From: Bacteroidota bacterium
GTDB taxonomy: Bacteria; Bacteroidota; Ignavibacteria; Ignavibacteriales; Ignavibacteriaceae
Assembly: GCA_022564295.1 (NCBI GenBank)
Contig: JADFLR010000007.1
Coordinates: forward strand, 1-64,000
Direction of reading: 5' to 3'
DNA: 64,000 nucleotides
Of this stretch, positions 25,570 through 33,741 are shown piece by piece (the first letter of the stretch is position 1; every line of letters starts with the position of its first letter). A model generated the notes under the pieces. It did not search any database and was not told the origin of the DNA. It saw only the letters and a program-made list of their open reading frames with translations. The position numbers and the translations under genes are program-made.

Positions 25570-27768
25570 TTAACTTATAAATATTTGTTCGTTTTCTTCC
25601 ATCATGTTTACCAGTAAGTCTGAAATCTCTTCCCTTAATAAATATTCAGGGGGTCTTTTATTACTGATCAGGCAGTTTCTTATTTCGGTTGCGCTAAGCT
25701 TTATTTTATCTTTATCCAGATGCTGACATCCATTGGTTACATATCCGCACGTATTACAGTAATACGCTGTTTCAAAGAAAATCGGCTTTATTCCAATTTC
25801 CCCTATCTTATTGAAAATTTCTTTTGAGGCATTTGCACTATAATAATCGCCAACTCCTGTATGATCTCTTCCTATTATAAAATGACTGCATCCAAAGTTC
25901 TTCCTGCATAATGCAGTAAATACTGCTTCACGAGGACCGCTGTATCGTGAGTAAGTACTAAATGCACCGAGCAAAACTTTGAAAGGATCGTATAACCCTT
26001 TTGAAATGATTTTCTCATAGCTTCCGATAATTGCTTTGGATACAAAATCACCTTTTTTCTTAGGCCCGATGACAGGACTGATTAACAGTCCATCTGCATT
26101 AACCATTTCTAAAGCTTTCTTTTGTATAAATTCATGTCCCCGGTGTAGTACGTTTCGTGTATGAAACCCTACTACAGTAGCCATATTAAGATCTCTTAAT
26201 ATTGATCTAATCTGTTTGGGAGTTAATACATAAGGCGTGTAAACACTTTCTCTTCTTAACCTAAATACATCTCCGCTTATTATATAATCACCTCTGCTTT
26301 TAAAATATCTTACTCCCGGGTGTTCATCATCACTACTGTTAAACCATCTCTTTGCAACAGAATTCAAGTCTGAAATTCTCTCAATATTTTTTACTTCCAG
26401 CATTCCAATTAGTTTATCTTCCTGCTTGCTAAATAAAAGAACCTTTTCATTTATTTTAAATCCAATATCTTCTTTATTCATCTGAAGCAAAATTGGCAGA
26501 GTCCAAACATTTCCATCAATCAATCTGCAAGCATCCAGCACGGAATCCATTTCCCTTAAATCCATAAAACCGGTAATGGGTGAATAAGTACCTGATGCTA
26601 ATTGTTCCAGGTCTAATGCTGTTTGTTCATCGAGATAAATTTTTGGTAAGTTTTTGCTTTCAATTTCCTTCGCATCTTCATCCCAATAATTTTGTACAAG
26701 TTCGCCGCCGTGAGGAAGTATCAAACTATTCTCGTATACTTTATCTATGTACTTGTGAATATTAAGTTCAGTGTAGTGATTTAAATAATTTGTAGTCTCT
26801 TCAATTATTCCTGCTGCCATCCTTACAACCTCAACAGGATGATTACCAATAGCAGTTTCTGCAGCTAATACTAAACCCTGAGCACCGTTGAAAAGGGTGC
26901 TTGTTATATCATTTATTTCTGCCCTGTTTGGTTGTAAACCTGATATCATGCTGTCTAAAAGATTAGTAGCAACATAAACCGGTTTTTCAAATTTATTTGC
27001 AAAGTTAACTATATACTTTTGCATTACACCTACCTTTTGCAGCGGGATTTCTTTAGACAAATCTCCTCTGTCAATTAATATTGCATCTGTTGCTCTTACA
27101 ATATCTTTTAGATTTGAAAGAGCGTTATAGCTTTCTATCTTACTTATAATAAAAACAGGATAATCAAATTGTTCTCTTACCCAGATTATGTCTTCTTTTT
27201 TATATGTAAAAGATAAAGCATAATGAGTTATTCCTAACTCTTTTCCTTTTAGTAAAGCCGCGTAATCTTTATCTGTAAAAGCCGGTAAATACGGCATACG
27301 ATCAATAGATATTCCTTTATTGCTTCCTACAATTCCTCCTTCTATCACCCTGCCTAAAACTGATTTGTCCTCAACCTTTATCACTTGAACTATTACAGAA
27401 TGAAAATCTATCCTTAATACATCTCCAACCCTTAAAATTTCCTCCGGTATTATAGGATAAATTGACAACCTTGTACCGCTTTCAATCTCATTATACTTTA
27501 CAATTTCAATTAATGTATTTGCCTGCAAAACAATTTGACCATTTAAGTATTTTCCGGTTCTTATTTGTGCACCTTCAGTGTCAAGACATATCGGCTTTTT
27601 AGTCCATGATCTCAGTTTATTTATTACTTCATCTAAATCTTCAATTGCAGTATGTGATAAATTAATCCTGAATATATCCGTACCCCATCTGTCCATTTCT
27701 TCAATAATGTTTTCTTTTAAAGATGTTGGTCCTATTGTTGCAATTATTGTAATTCCGCTGTTCTTCAT
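25570..27768 (-). CDS. Fusion protein: pyruvate-kinase barrel + ATP sulfurylase
   Basis: This is a 732-residue two-part enzyme. Residues 1-330 match the pyruvate kinase A and B domains: FRINLSH (Arg34, Asn36, Ser38), CLDTEGAQIRTG (Asp63), ISKIES (Lys210, Glu212), DRGDL (Asp236), ATNLLDSM (Thr268), and RAEINDI. The regulatory C-domain of pyruvate kinase is absent. Residues 360-732 are ATP sulfurylase: HTRNVLHRGHE (536-546, usually QTRN), GPKKKGD, GRDHTG (633-638), a Cys cluster (671, 674, 681), and LSATEIR. One polypeptide could regenerate ATP from PEP and use it to make APS. Alternatively the kinase part may be regulatory. It is first in an operon with cysC. Confidence 0.9.
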   Translation of the reverse strand: MKNSGITIIATIGPTSLKENIIEEMDRWGTDIFRINLSHTAIEDLDEVINKLRSWTKKPICLDTEGAQIRTGKYLNGQIVLQANTLIEIVKYNEIESGTRLSIYPIIPEEILRVGDVLRIDFHSVIVQVIKVEDKSVLGRVIEGGIVGSNKGISIDRMPYLPAFTDKDYAALLKGKELGITHYALSFTYKKEDIIWVREQFDYPVFIISKIESYNALSNLKDIVRATDAILIDRGDLSKEIPLQKVGVMQKYIVNFANKFEKPVYVATNLLDSMISGLQPNRAEINDITSTLFNGAQGLVLAAETAIGNHPVEVVRMAAGIIEETTNYLNHYTELNIHKYIDKVYENSLILPHGGELVQNYWDEDAKEIESKNLPKIYLDEQTALDLEQLASGTYSPITGFMDLREMDSVLDACRLIDGNVWTLPILLQMNKEDIGFKINEKVLLFSKQEDKLIGMLEVKNIERISDLNSVAKRWFNSSDDEHPGVRYFKSRGDYIISGDVFRLRRESVYTPYVLTPKQIRSILRDLNMATVVGFHTRNVLHRGHEFIQKKALEMVNADGLLISPVIGPKKKGDFVSKAIIGSYEKIISKGLYDPFKVLLGAFSTYSRYSGPREAVFTALCRKNFGCSHFIIGRDHTGVGDYYSANASKEIFNKIGEIGIKPIFFETAYYCNTCGYVTNGCQHLDKDKIKLSATEIRNCLISNKRPPEYLLREEISDLLVNMMEENEQIFIS

Positions 27769-28335
27769 TAAGTGCTTATCCTTATTGGTTTTAGTGGTTT
27801 TATGTTCAAATTAAAAAAATTATTAATACACACAGTTTAGATTCTTATAGCTTGAATGATTAGTATTTCTCATCCTTGTTAGGTCTTATTGCTATTTGCA
27901 TATAAATCGGTTTCACCTAATATTTTTAGAAACACTATTTTTTGCCTGCAGGACAAAAATATTCCATCAGGAAATGATGATTAATTTCGTACAAATATTG
28001 TAATTTCAATGACAGAAGTAATTAATCCAATAGAATCTCACTAATTTCGTGCCATTATACTTTTTTTTTTGGTAAAAAAACAGAAGTAATTTAATTACCA
28101 ATTCGCTTTAATATATGATTTCAAAATTTGACCTTAAGAAAAGTTTTTACCTATCAGAGGATAAAAGTAATTATGTGAGACACAATTTAGAGGAAAATCT
28201 CAAATTGATTCTTATTGTTTTATTATCCCGCTCATCGATAAACAGCACAATAATTATTTCTGAGTAATCCGGAAAGGGTGTAATTTATTTCACACCAGAT
28301 GAAGTTCGTTTTTCGCTTCTAAACTGTTTATTTAA
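27769..28335. other. AT-rich intergenic region between cysQ and the PK-Sat fusion
   Basis: About 570 bases lie between the start of the fusion gene and the stop of cysQ, both on the minus strand. It should hold the promoter of the sat-cysC operon. Homopolymer runs (T run near 28063, A run near 28074) are present. No frame or RNA gene was recognised and I see no convincing riboswitch. Confidence 0.45.
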
Positions 28336-29109
28336 TTAAATTATACGCTTTACCACAAAGGAATTATTTAACAAATTTTGTTTGTTAAAACTCAACCCTG
28401 ATATATCTGCACCGGCATATTTAGCGATAGCATAACCTGCAGCCACATCCCATTCATTAGTTGGTCCATGACGATAATAAATTTGTGCAAGACCCTCTGC
28501 AACAATACAAAACTTTAATGAACTTCCGACTGAAATCGTTTCTTTAACATTATACTTCCTGAAAATCTCTTCTTCTTCAGATGAAGCATGTGAGCGGCTT
28601 CTTACGGCTTTAATATTACCCATATTATCAGTAAAGGGTAACTTAATAACCTCACTACCAGCAACCTTTTTGAATGAGCCTATTTCTTTTCCCCCATAAT
28701 AAAGAACGCCGGGGAAAGAAGCGGAATTGTTTATATTATTATTATATGCCGGAGCATAAATTATTCCTAATATTGGTTCGTTATTCTCTATGAGGGCAAT
28801 ATTAACAGTAAATTCACCATTCTTTTTTATAAATTCTTTTGTGCCGTCCAATGGGTCAACAAGCCAAAAACGATCCCAGTTTTTTCTCTCTTCGTATGAA
28901 ATATTCTTTCCTTCTTCTGATAAAATTGGGATGGAAGGATATAAAGAAATAAGTTTTTCTTTTATCAAATTATGTGCTGCTAAATCTGCCCGTGTGAGGG
29001 GAGAATTATCCGATTTTATTTCAACATTAAAATCATCTGAATTATATATTTCAATAATTATAGTCCCTGCTTCAATAGCAGTTTCAATAATTTTCTGAAT
29101 TTCTATCAT
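28336..29109 (-). CDS. cysQ: 3'(2'),5'-bisphosphate nucleotidase (PAP phosphatase)
   Basis: This 257-residue member of the inositol-monophosphatase-like family has the metal-binding residues in LSEEG (about 63-67), WLVDPLDGTKEF (Asp85, Asp88) and NEWDVAAGYA near residue 218. It hydrolyses PAP left by sulfotransferases, relieving product inhibition. It is complete, unlike the copy at the window start, with which it shares nearly identical sequence over the first 178 coding bases. Its location upstream of the sat-cysC operon and sulfotransferase completes a PAPS cycle. Start ATG at 29107-29109. Confidence 0.92.
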   Translation of the reverse strand: MIEIQKIIETAIEAGTIIIEIYNSDDFNVEIKSDNSPLTRADLAAHNLIKEKLISLYPSIPILSEEGKNISYEERKNWDRFWLVDPLDGTKEFIKKNGEFTVNIALIENNEPILGIIYAPAYNNNINNSASFPGVLYYGGKEIGSFKKVAGSEVIKLPFTDNMGNIKAVRSRSHASSEEEEIFRKYNVKETISVGSSLKFCIVAEGLAQIYYRHGPTNEWDVAAGYAIAKYAGADISGLSFNKQNLLNNSFVVKRII

Positions 29110-29222
29110 ATTAAGGAAAAGGTACTTACAATTGTAAAATAAGTTTGTTCTTTACGGTTGCCCACTGCGATCATTAGGTTGTTCAACTCATTACTCTTGA
29201 TATGGTATTGTTATATTACAGA

Positions 29223-30068
29223 TCAAGCTTTATTGATATTATTTTTTGTATTATGATTAACAAAAGCATTTCGTGTATCGATAATAAGCTGAGCATTTTC
29301 AGCAATCATCTTGTAATCGAAGTTAGAATGATTTGTACTTAAAACAACCAAATCAAATTCCCCAATTATCTCTTCATTTATATCAATGGAATCTATTTTA
29401 TAATAATAATTTCTTGTTTTTTGAATCTTTGGGACATAAGGATCATTGTAACTAACCAGGGTACTTTTTTTACTGAATATTTCTATTAGTTTCGATGTTG
29501 GTGATTCTCTCATATCATCAATATCTTTTTTATAGGAGGCACCAAGTATTAAAACCGACGAACCATTTAAAGATTTCTTGACTTTATATAATGCTTCAAT
29601 AGATTTTTCAACAACGTAAAGGGGTTGAAATGTATTTATCTCACCAGCCAATTCAATAAATTTTGTATTTATTTCAAATTCACGTGCTTTCCATATAAGG
29701 TAAAATGGATTAATAGGAATTCGGTGACCTCCCAAACCCGGACCAGGGTAGAAAGCTGTATATCCGAATGGTTTTGTTGGCACTGCTTTAACGACTTCTC
29801 AAATATATATATCCATCCGATCAAATACCATTTTTGATTCATTTACAAGAGCTATGTTAACAGATCTATAATTATTCTCAAGTAATTTTGTTGCTTCGCA
29901 ACTCTTGGTGAAGATACAGGCACTTTTTCAACAATAACTTTGTCGTAAACTGCTAAAGCAACTTTTAGTCAATTTTCTGTTACACTGCCAACAATTTTAG
30001 GTATTGTTGATGTTGAAAATATTGCATTATTGGGGTTTTCTCTTTCCGGGCTAAATGTCAGTATAAAA
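29223..30068 (-). pseudogene. Decayed UDP-sugar 6-dehydrogenase (WbpA/WecC-like), second copy
   Basis: This aligns along its length with the functional enzyme at 3339-4667 but lacks about the first 160 codons. The readable C-terminal frame (29223-29783) keeps FGYTAFYPGPGLGGH and LGASYKKDIDDMRESP. The catalytic cysteine is replaced by arginine (GGHRIP instead of GGHCIP) and the following Asp by Asn (PIN). Upstream, a Trp codon has become TGA at 29799-29801, and a small deletion near 29900 shifts the frame. Similarity ends abruptly near 30055-30068, where an oppositely oriented T9SS tail begins. It is an inactive relic of a duplicated glycan locus. Confidence 0.9.
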
Positions 30069-30236
30069 GTCTATAATATTCTTGGTGAATTAGTTATTGA
30101 GTTGGTAAATGAAGAGAAGTCGGCAGGGAGTTATTCTGTTACATTTGATGCTTCAAATTTACCAAGCGGTGTTTATATATATAGGCTTCAAACAACATCG
30201 TTTGCTGCTAATAAGAAGATGACATTTTTAAAATAA
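30057..30236 (+). pseudogene. Orphan T9SS type A sorting-domain tail
   Basis: About 59 codons encode only the end of a T9SS sorting domain: VSIKVYNILGELVIEL, then SAGSYSVTFDA, SGVYIYRLQ and a lysine-rich end, stopping at 30236. Signal peptide, body and the NYPNPFNP part are missing. The 5' side joins directly to antisense dehydrogenase sequence at about 30057-30068. It is the severed 3' end of an exported-protein gene, not a gene of its own. Confidence 0.85.
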
Positions 30237-30326
30237 TAATAAAAAGATGAGCTAAAATAAATTATTGTTTGAATTTTTTCTCCGAAGGTTTTTCAAATTC
30301 CTCTTTTTTATGTGGCTTTAGTTATT

Positions 30327-30538
30327 TAACAATCGAAATTACACCAAGAGCTATAAAAGGGGCAGAAAGTAATTGCCCCATATTAAAAGCCATGCCTTCC
30401 TCAACACCGGTTTGATTTTCTTTAACAAATTCTACAAAAAATCTGAATGAGAATAACATCATAAGGAACAACCCGAATATAAATCAATCATTTAACTAAT
30501 TATACTTATTCTTACAAATAAAAAATAAAATAAGGAAA
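30327..30538 (-). pseudogene. Fragment of lgt (3' end)
   Basis: About 210 bases are clearly similar to the 3' part of the functional lgt gene (equivalent to about 38348-38563). For example, the shared segments CAGAAAGTAATTG and CATATTAAAAGCCAT are followed by CCTTCCTCAA and GAACAACCCGAATATAAATC. It would encode the last membrane helices of Lgt, but start, catalytic region and frame are lost. It shows that material from the region near 38 kb was duplicated into this scar. Confidence 0.85.
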
Positions 30539-31056
30539 TTAATGAAATTAAAGTAAACTGCTTATCCGCTTTATTGAAATTACAAAAAAGACTGAAATAA
30601 AATATAGCAAAAACTCTTGTATTGTGACTATGAAACGTAAAGGCAAACAAATAGGAGGTGTTTAGTTTATATTTATTGATGTTTACCGACTTATCCATAC
30701 AAGTTGTAGTCTTAGCTCTCGCATAAATAGGATTATACATGGAAGATTAACACTTGAAGTGTGAGGAGTAAACTTGATAACTGAAGACCGACTTAAAAAC
30801 TTCCCTTTATATTTCTTAAATATATCAACCTATATGTAATACGCTTTCCATTAATATGGCTTAATTGTTGTTGTCTTTATAGGGGACTATCATTCACTGA
30901 TGAAAAAGGAAATGTGTGTGTTATTATCATAGAAAATTTAATATTAATACTAAGGATTTAGCCAATGGAGATTATTTTTTTAATAATAGATGAACGCAGG
31001 GTTAAAAGAAATGCAACAAAGAAATTAACAGAAAAATTGGAAGGTCGGATATTATT
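30539..31056. other. Non-coding DNA downstream of the rearrangement scar
   Basis: About 500 bases precede the repeat protein. AAATAGGAGGTG near 30650 looks like a ribosome-binding site but is followed by no meaningful frame, so it may be another relic. The promoter for the gene at 31057 must lie here. Nothing else was recognised. Confidence 0.4.
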
Positions 31057-33426
31057 ATGAAATCAAAAAGAATATTTTATCTTGTTACAGTAGTTTTCTT
31101 ACTCTTTATTTCTCAAGCAGTTTTAGCACAGTGGTTTTGGCAAAACCCTTTGCCTCAAGGGAATACACTCACAGGGATTTCATTTACCGACGCAAATCAT
31201 GGTATTACTGTAGGATTTGCTGGAACTGTACTCAGAACAACGGATGGTGGAAGTACCTGGGTAATTAAATCAAGCGGAACAAATCATCGTCTGTATGGGG
31301 TTTGTTTCTATGATGAAAATAACGGTATAACTGTGGGAAATTTTGGCACAATACTTAGAACAACAGACGGTGGAAACAACTGGGTAATTCAATCAAGCGG
31401 AACAAGCAATCATCTTCGCGGTATTTCCTTCATTGATTTAAATGTTGGTATAGCTGTTGGTTGGAATGGCACAATACTCAGAACAACGGATGGTGGAAGT
31501 ACCTGGGAAAGTCAATCAAGCGGAACCAGTAATCATCTATATGGCGTTTTTTTCAGTGATGTAAATAATGGTATTGCTGTTGGCTCGAGCGGTACAATTC
31601 TCAAAACAACAAATGCTGGAAATAATTGGGAAAACCAAATAAGTGGAACGAATAATAATTTACGCGGAATTTATTTCTCTAATGTCAATCTTGGTACGGT
31701 TGTAGGTTGGAGTGGTACTATTCTTAGAACTACTGATGCTGGTACTAGTTGGAAAAACCAAATAAGTGGAACGACTAATATTCTCCGTAGTATTTCCTTC
31801 ACAGATGTAAATAATGGTATGATAGTTGGGGATTCTGGTACAATATTCAGAACAACAGATGGTGGAAATAACTGGGAAAGTCAATCGAGTGGAACAAAAA
31901 ATAATCTTCGTGGTATTTCCTTTATTGATTTAAATATCGGTATGGTTGTAGGATTGTATGGCACTATCCTTGGGACAATAGATGGTGGAAGTACCTGGGA
32001 AAGTCAATCAAGCGGAACGATTAATAATCTCAACGGAGTTTATTCTATTACTGTAAGTAACAGTACGGCAGTTGGACGAAGAGGCACTATTCTTAAAACG
32101 ACTGATGGTGGAGTTACCTGGGAAAGTCAAACAAGCGGAACAAATAATCGTCTATATGGGGTTTGTTTCTATGATGATAATAACGGTATAACCGTGGGAG
32201 ATTTTGGCACAATACTTAGAACAACAGATGGTGGAAATAGCTGGGTAAGTCAATCAAGTGGAACAAGCAATAATCTTCGCGGCATTTCCTTCATTGATAT
32301 AAATGTCGGTATAGTTGTAGGTTGGAATGGCACAATACTCAGAACAACAGACGGGGGTACCAACTGGGTTAATCAGCCGAGCGGAACGATAAATAGCCTA
32401 TATGGAGTTTATTTTGTTGATGGAAGTAACGGTTTTACAGTTGGCTCGAACGGTACAATTCTCAAAACAACTGACGCTGGAAATAGTTGGGAAAACCAAA
32501 TAAGTGAAACGAGTGATAGTCTCCGTGGAATTTATTTTTCCAATGTCAATATAGGTACGGTTGTAGGTTGGGGTGGTATTATCATCAGAACAACAAACGG
32601 TGGAAATACCTGGGTAAGTCAATCAAGTGGAATGACTAATATTCTCCGTAGTATTTTCTTCACAGATGTAAATAATGGTTTTACAGTTGGGGATTTTGGT
32701 ACAATACTCAGAACAACAGATGGTGGAAATAGCTGGGTAAGTCAATCAAGCGGAACAAACAATAATCTTCGTGGTATTTTCTTTACAGATGAAAAATATG
32801 GTATAACTGTCGGATATCACGGAACAATACTCCAAACTTCAAATGGAGGTGTACCTGTTGAATTAACTTCTTTTACGGCAAATGTTAAGAATTATGGTCA
32901 GGTTGTTCTTAGCTGGTCTACCGCTACAGAGTTGAATAACCGGATATTTGAAATTGAAAGAAAAGCTGAGAACGATGAGTATGTAACTATTGGTTATATT
33001 GATGGACACGGTACAACGACGGAACAGCAGGATTATACTTATGTTGACATAACCGTTGAAGGAGGCACATATTTTTACAGATTGAAGCAAATTGATTTTG
33101 ATGGTACATTCGAATATTCAGATGTAGTAACTGTGGAAATTGGTGTTCCAGATAATTTCTATCTAAGCCAGAATTATCCAAATCCATTCAATCCTTCTAC
33201 AAGAATAGAATTTACTCTTCCTGAAAAACAGTTGGTATCATTAAGGATTTATAACACGTTAGGTGAATTAGTAGGGGAGTTAGTGAATGAAGTAAAAGAA
33301 GCCGGGGGTTATTCTGTAACATTCGATGCTTCATCCGGCGTTGGCGGATTACCGAGCGGTGTTTACATTTATAGACTTCAAACATCATCGTTTGCTGCTA
33401 ATAAGAAGATGATACTTCTTAAGTAA
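31057..33426 (+). CDS. Exported Ycf48/BNR-like repeat protein with T9SS sorting domain
   Basis: This 789-residue protein has a signal peptide (residues 1-27, ending VLAQ) and then 14 tandem 41-residue repeats from about residue 38 to 600. Each repeat follows the pattern LRGIxFxDxNxGxxVG, then GTILRTTDGGxxW. The pattern matches Ycf48/BNR-type beta-propeller blades, as in photosystem assembly factor Ycf48 and many surface proteins. After that come an Ig-like linker (LSWSTATELNNRIFEIER) and the type A sorting domain (NYPNPFNP, SGVYIYRLQ). It is likely surface-displayed through T9SS; ligand or activity unknown. Fourteen blades would form two seven-bladed propellers. Confidence 0.85.
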   Translation: MKSKRIFYLVTVVFLLFISQAVLAQWFWQNPLPQGNTLTGISFTDANHGITVGFAGTVLRTTDGGSTWVIKSSGTNHRLYGVCFYDENNGITVGNFGTILRTTDGGNNWVIQSSGTSNHLRGISFIDLNVGIAVGWNGTILRTTDGGSTWESQSSGTSNHLYGVFFSDVNNGIAVGSSGTILKTTNAGNNWENQISGTNNNLRGIYFSNVNLGTVVGWSGTILRTTDAGTSWKNQISGTTNILRSISFTDVNNGMIVGDSGTIFRTTDGGNNWESQSSGTKNNLRGISFIDLNIGMVVGLYGTILGTIDGGSTWESQSSGTINNLNGVYSITVSNSTAVGRRGTILKTTDGGVTWESQTSGTNNRLYGVCFYDDNNGITVGDFGTILRTTDGGNSWVSQSSGTSNNLRGISFIDINVGIVVGWNGTILRTTDGGTNWVNQPSGTINSLYGVYFVDGSNGFTVGSNGTILKTTDAGNSWENQISETSDSLRGIYFSNVNIGTVVGWGGIIIRTTNGGNTWVSQSSGMTNILRSIFFTDVNNGFTVGDFGTILRTTDGGNSWVSQSSGTNNNLRGIFFTDEKYGITVGYHGTILQTSNGGVPVELTSFTANVKNYGQVVLSWSTATELNNRIFEIERKAENDEYVTIGYIDGHGTTTEQQDYTYVDITVEGGTYFYRLKQIDFDGTFEYSDVVTVEIGVPDNFYLSQNYPNPFNPSTRIEFTLPEKQLVSLRIYNTLGELVGELVNEVKEAGGYSVTFDASSGVGGLPSGVYIYRLQTSSFAANKKMILLK
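31168..32853 (+). repeat. Array of fourteen 123-bp repeats with an 861-bp super-period
   Basis: Units begin at 31168 and recur every 123 bases without insertion or deletion (checked at units 2, 7, 9 and 14: 31291, 31906, 32152, 32767). Units 2-7 resemble units 9-14 in order better than they resemble each other (for example LYGVCFYDENNG with LYGVCFYDDNNG). This shows that a seven-unit block was duplicated as a whole. The last unit is truncated as it enters the linker. Confidence 0.9.
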
Positions 33427-33741
33427 TATTTGAACATTATACAAATATTTAGATTTTCTTTGAACGCTTTAGTGTTTGTAACTATGATATTGTTACGTAA
33501 TAAAATTTAATAATGGCTTTTCAAAGAGTTTAAAATCTTGTTTCAATCCTAAAAAGTTGTAAATAATATTTACTATTTCCTTTTATTACTGTTAGTCAAC
33601 GGTAATTATTCAAATCAGAACATTTCAAAACAGCTAAATTTTAACCACATCTTAGAAAATGTAAGTGGCACAACCATTGATTTTGATCTTAGGGGAAGTA
33701 TATTTTATTCTTGAGGTCGGATTCTAAAAGAAGGATTGAAA
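33427..33741. other. Intergenic region upstream of the phytase gene
   Basis: About 315 AT-rich bases lie between two exported-protein genes on the same strand. No terminator hairpin or RNA was recognised. A Shine-Dalgarno-like AGAAGGA at 33728-33734 serves the next gene. Confidence 0.45.

Noticed and set aside
30030-30056. Start of an independent gene for the T9SS tail
   Set aside because: These bases belong to the antisense dehydrogenase relic; the tail is a severed fragment.
30492-30740. 82-codon minus-strand frame
   Set aside because: Its start overlaps nothing meaningful and its end lies in the lgt fragment; composition looks like AT-rich chance translation.
31168-32853. CRISPR-like array
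   Set aside because: The periodicity is 123 bases, wholly in frame, and encodes protein blades; there are no spacers.
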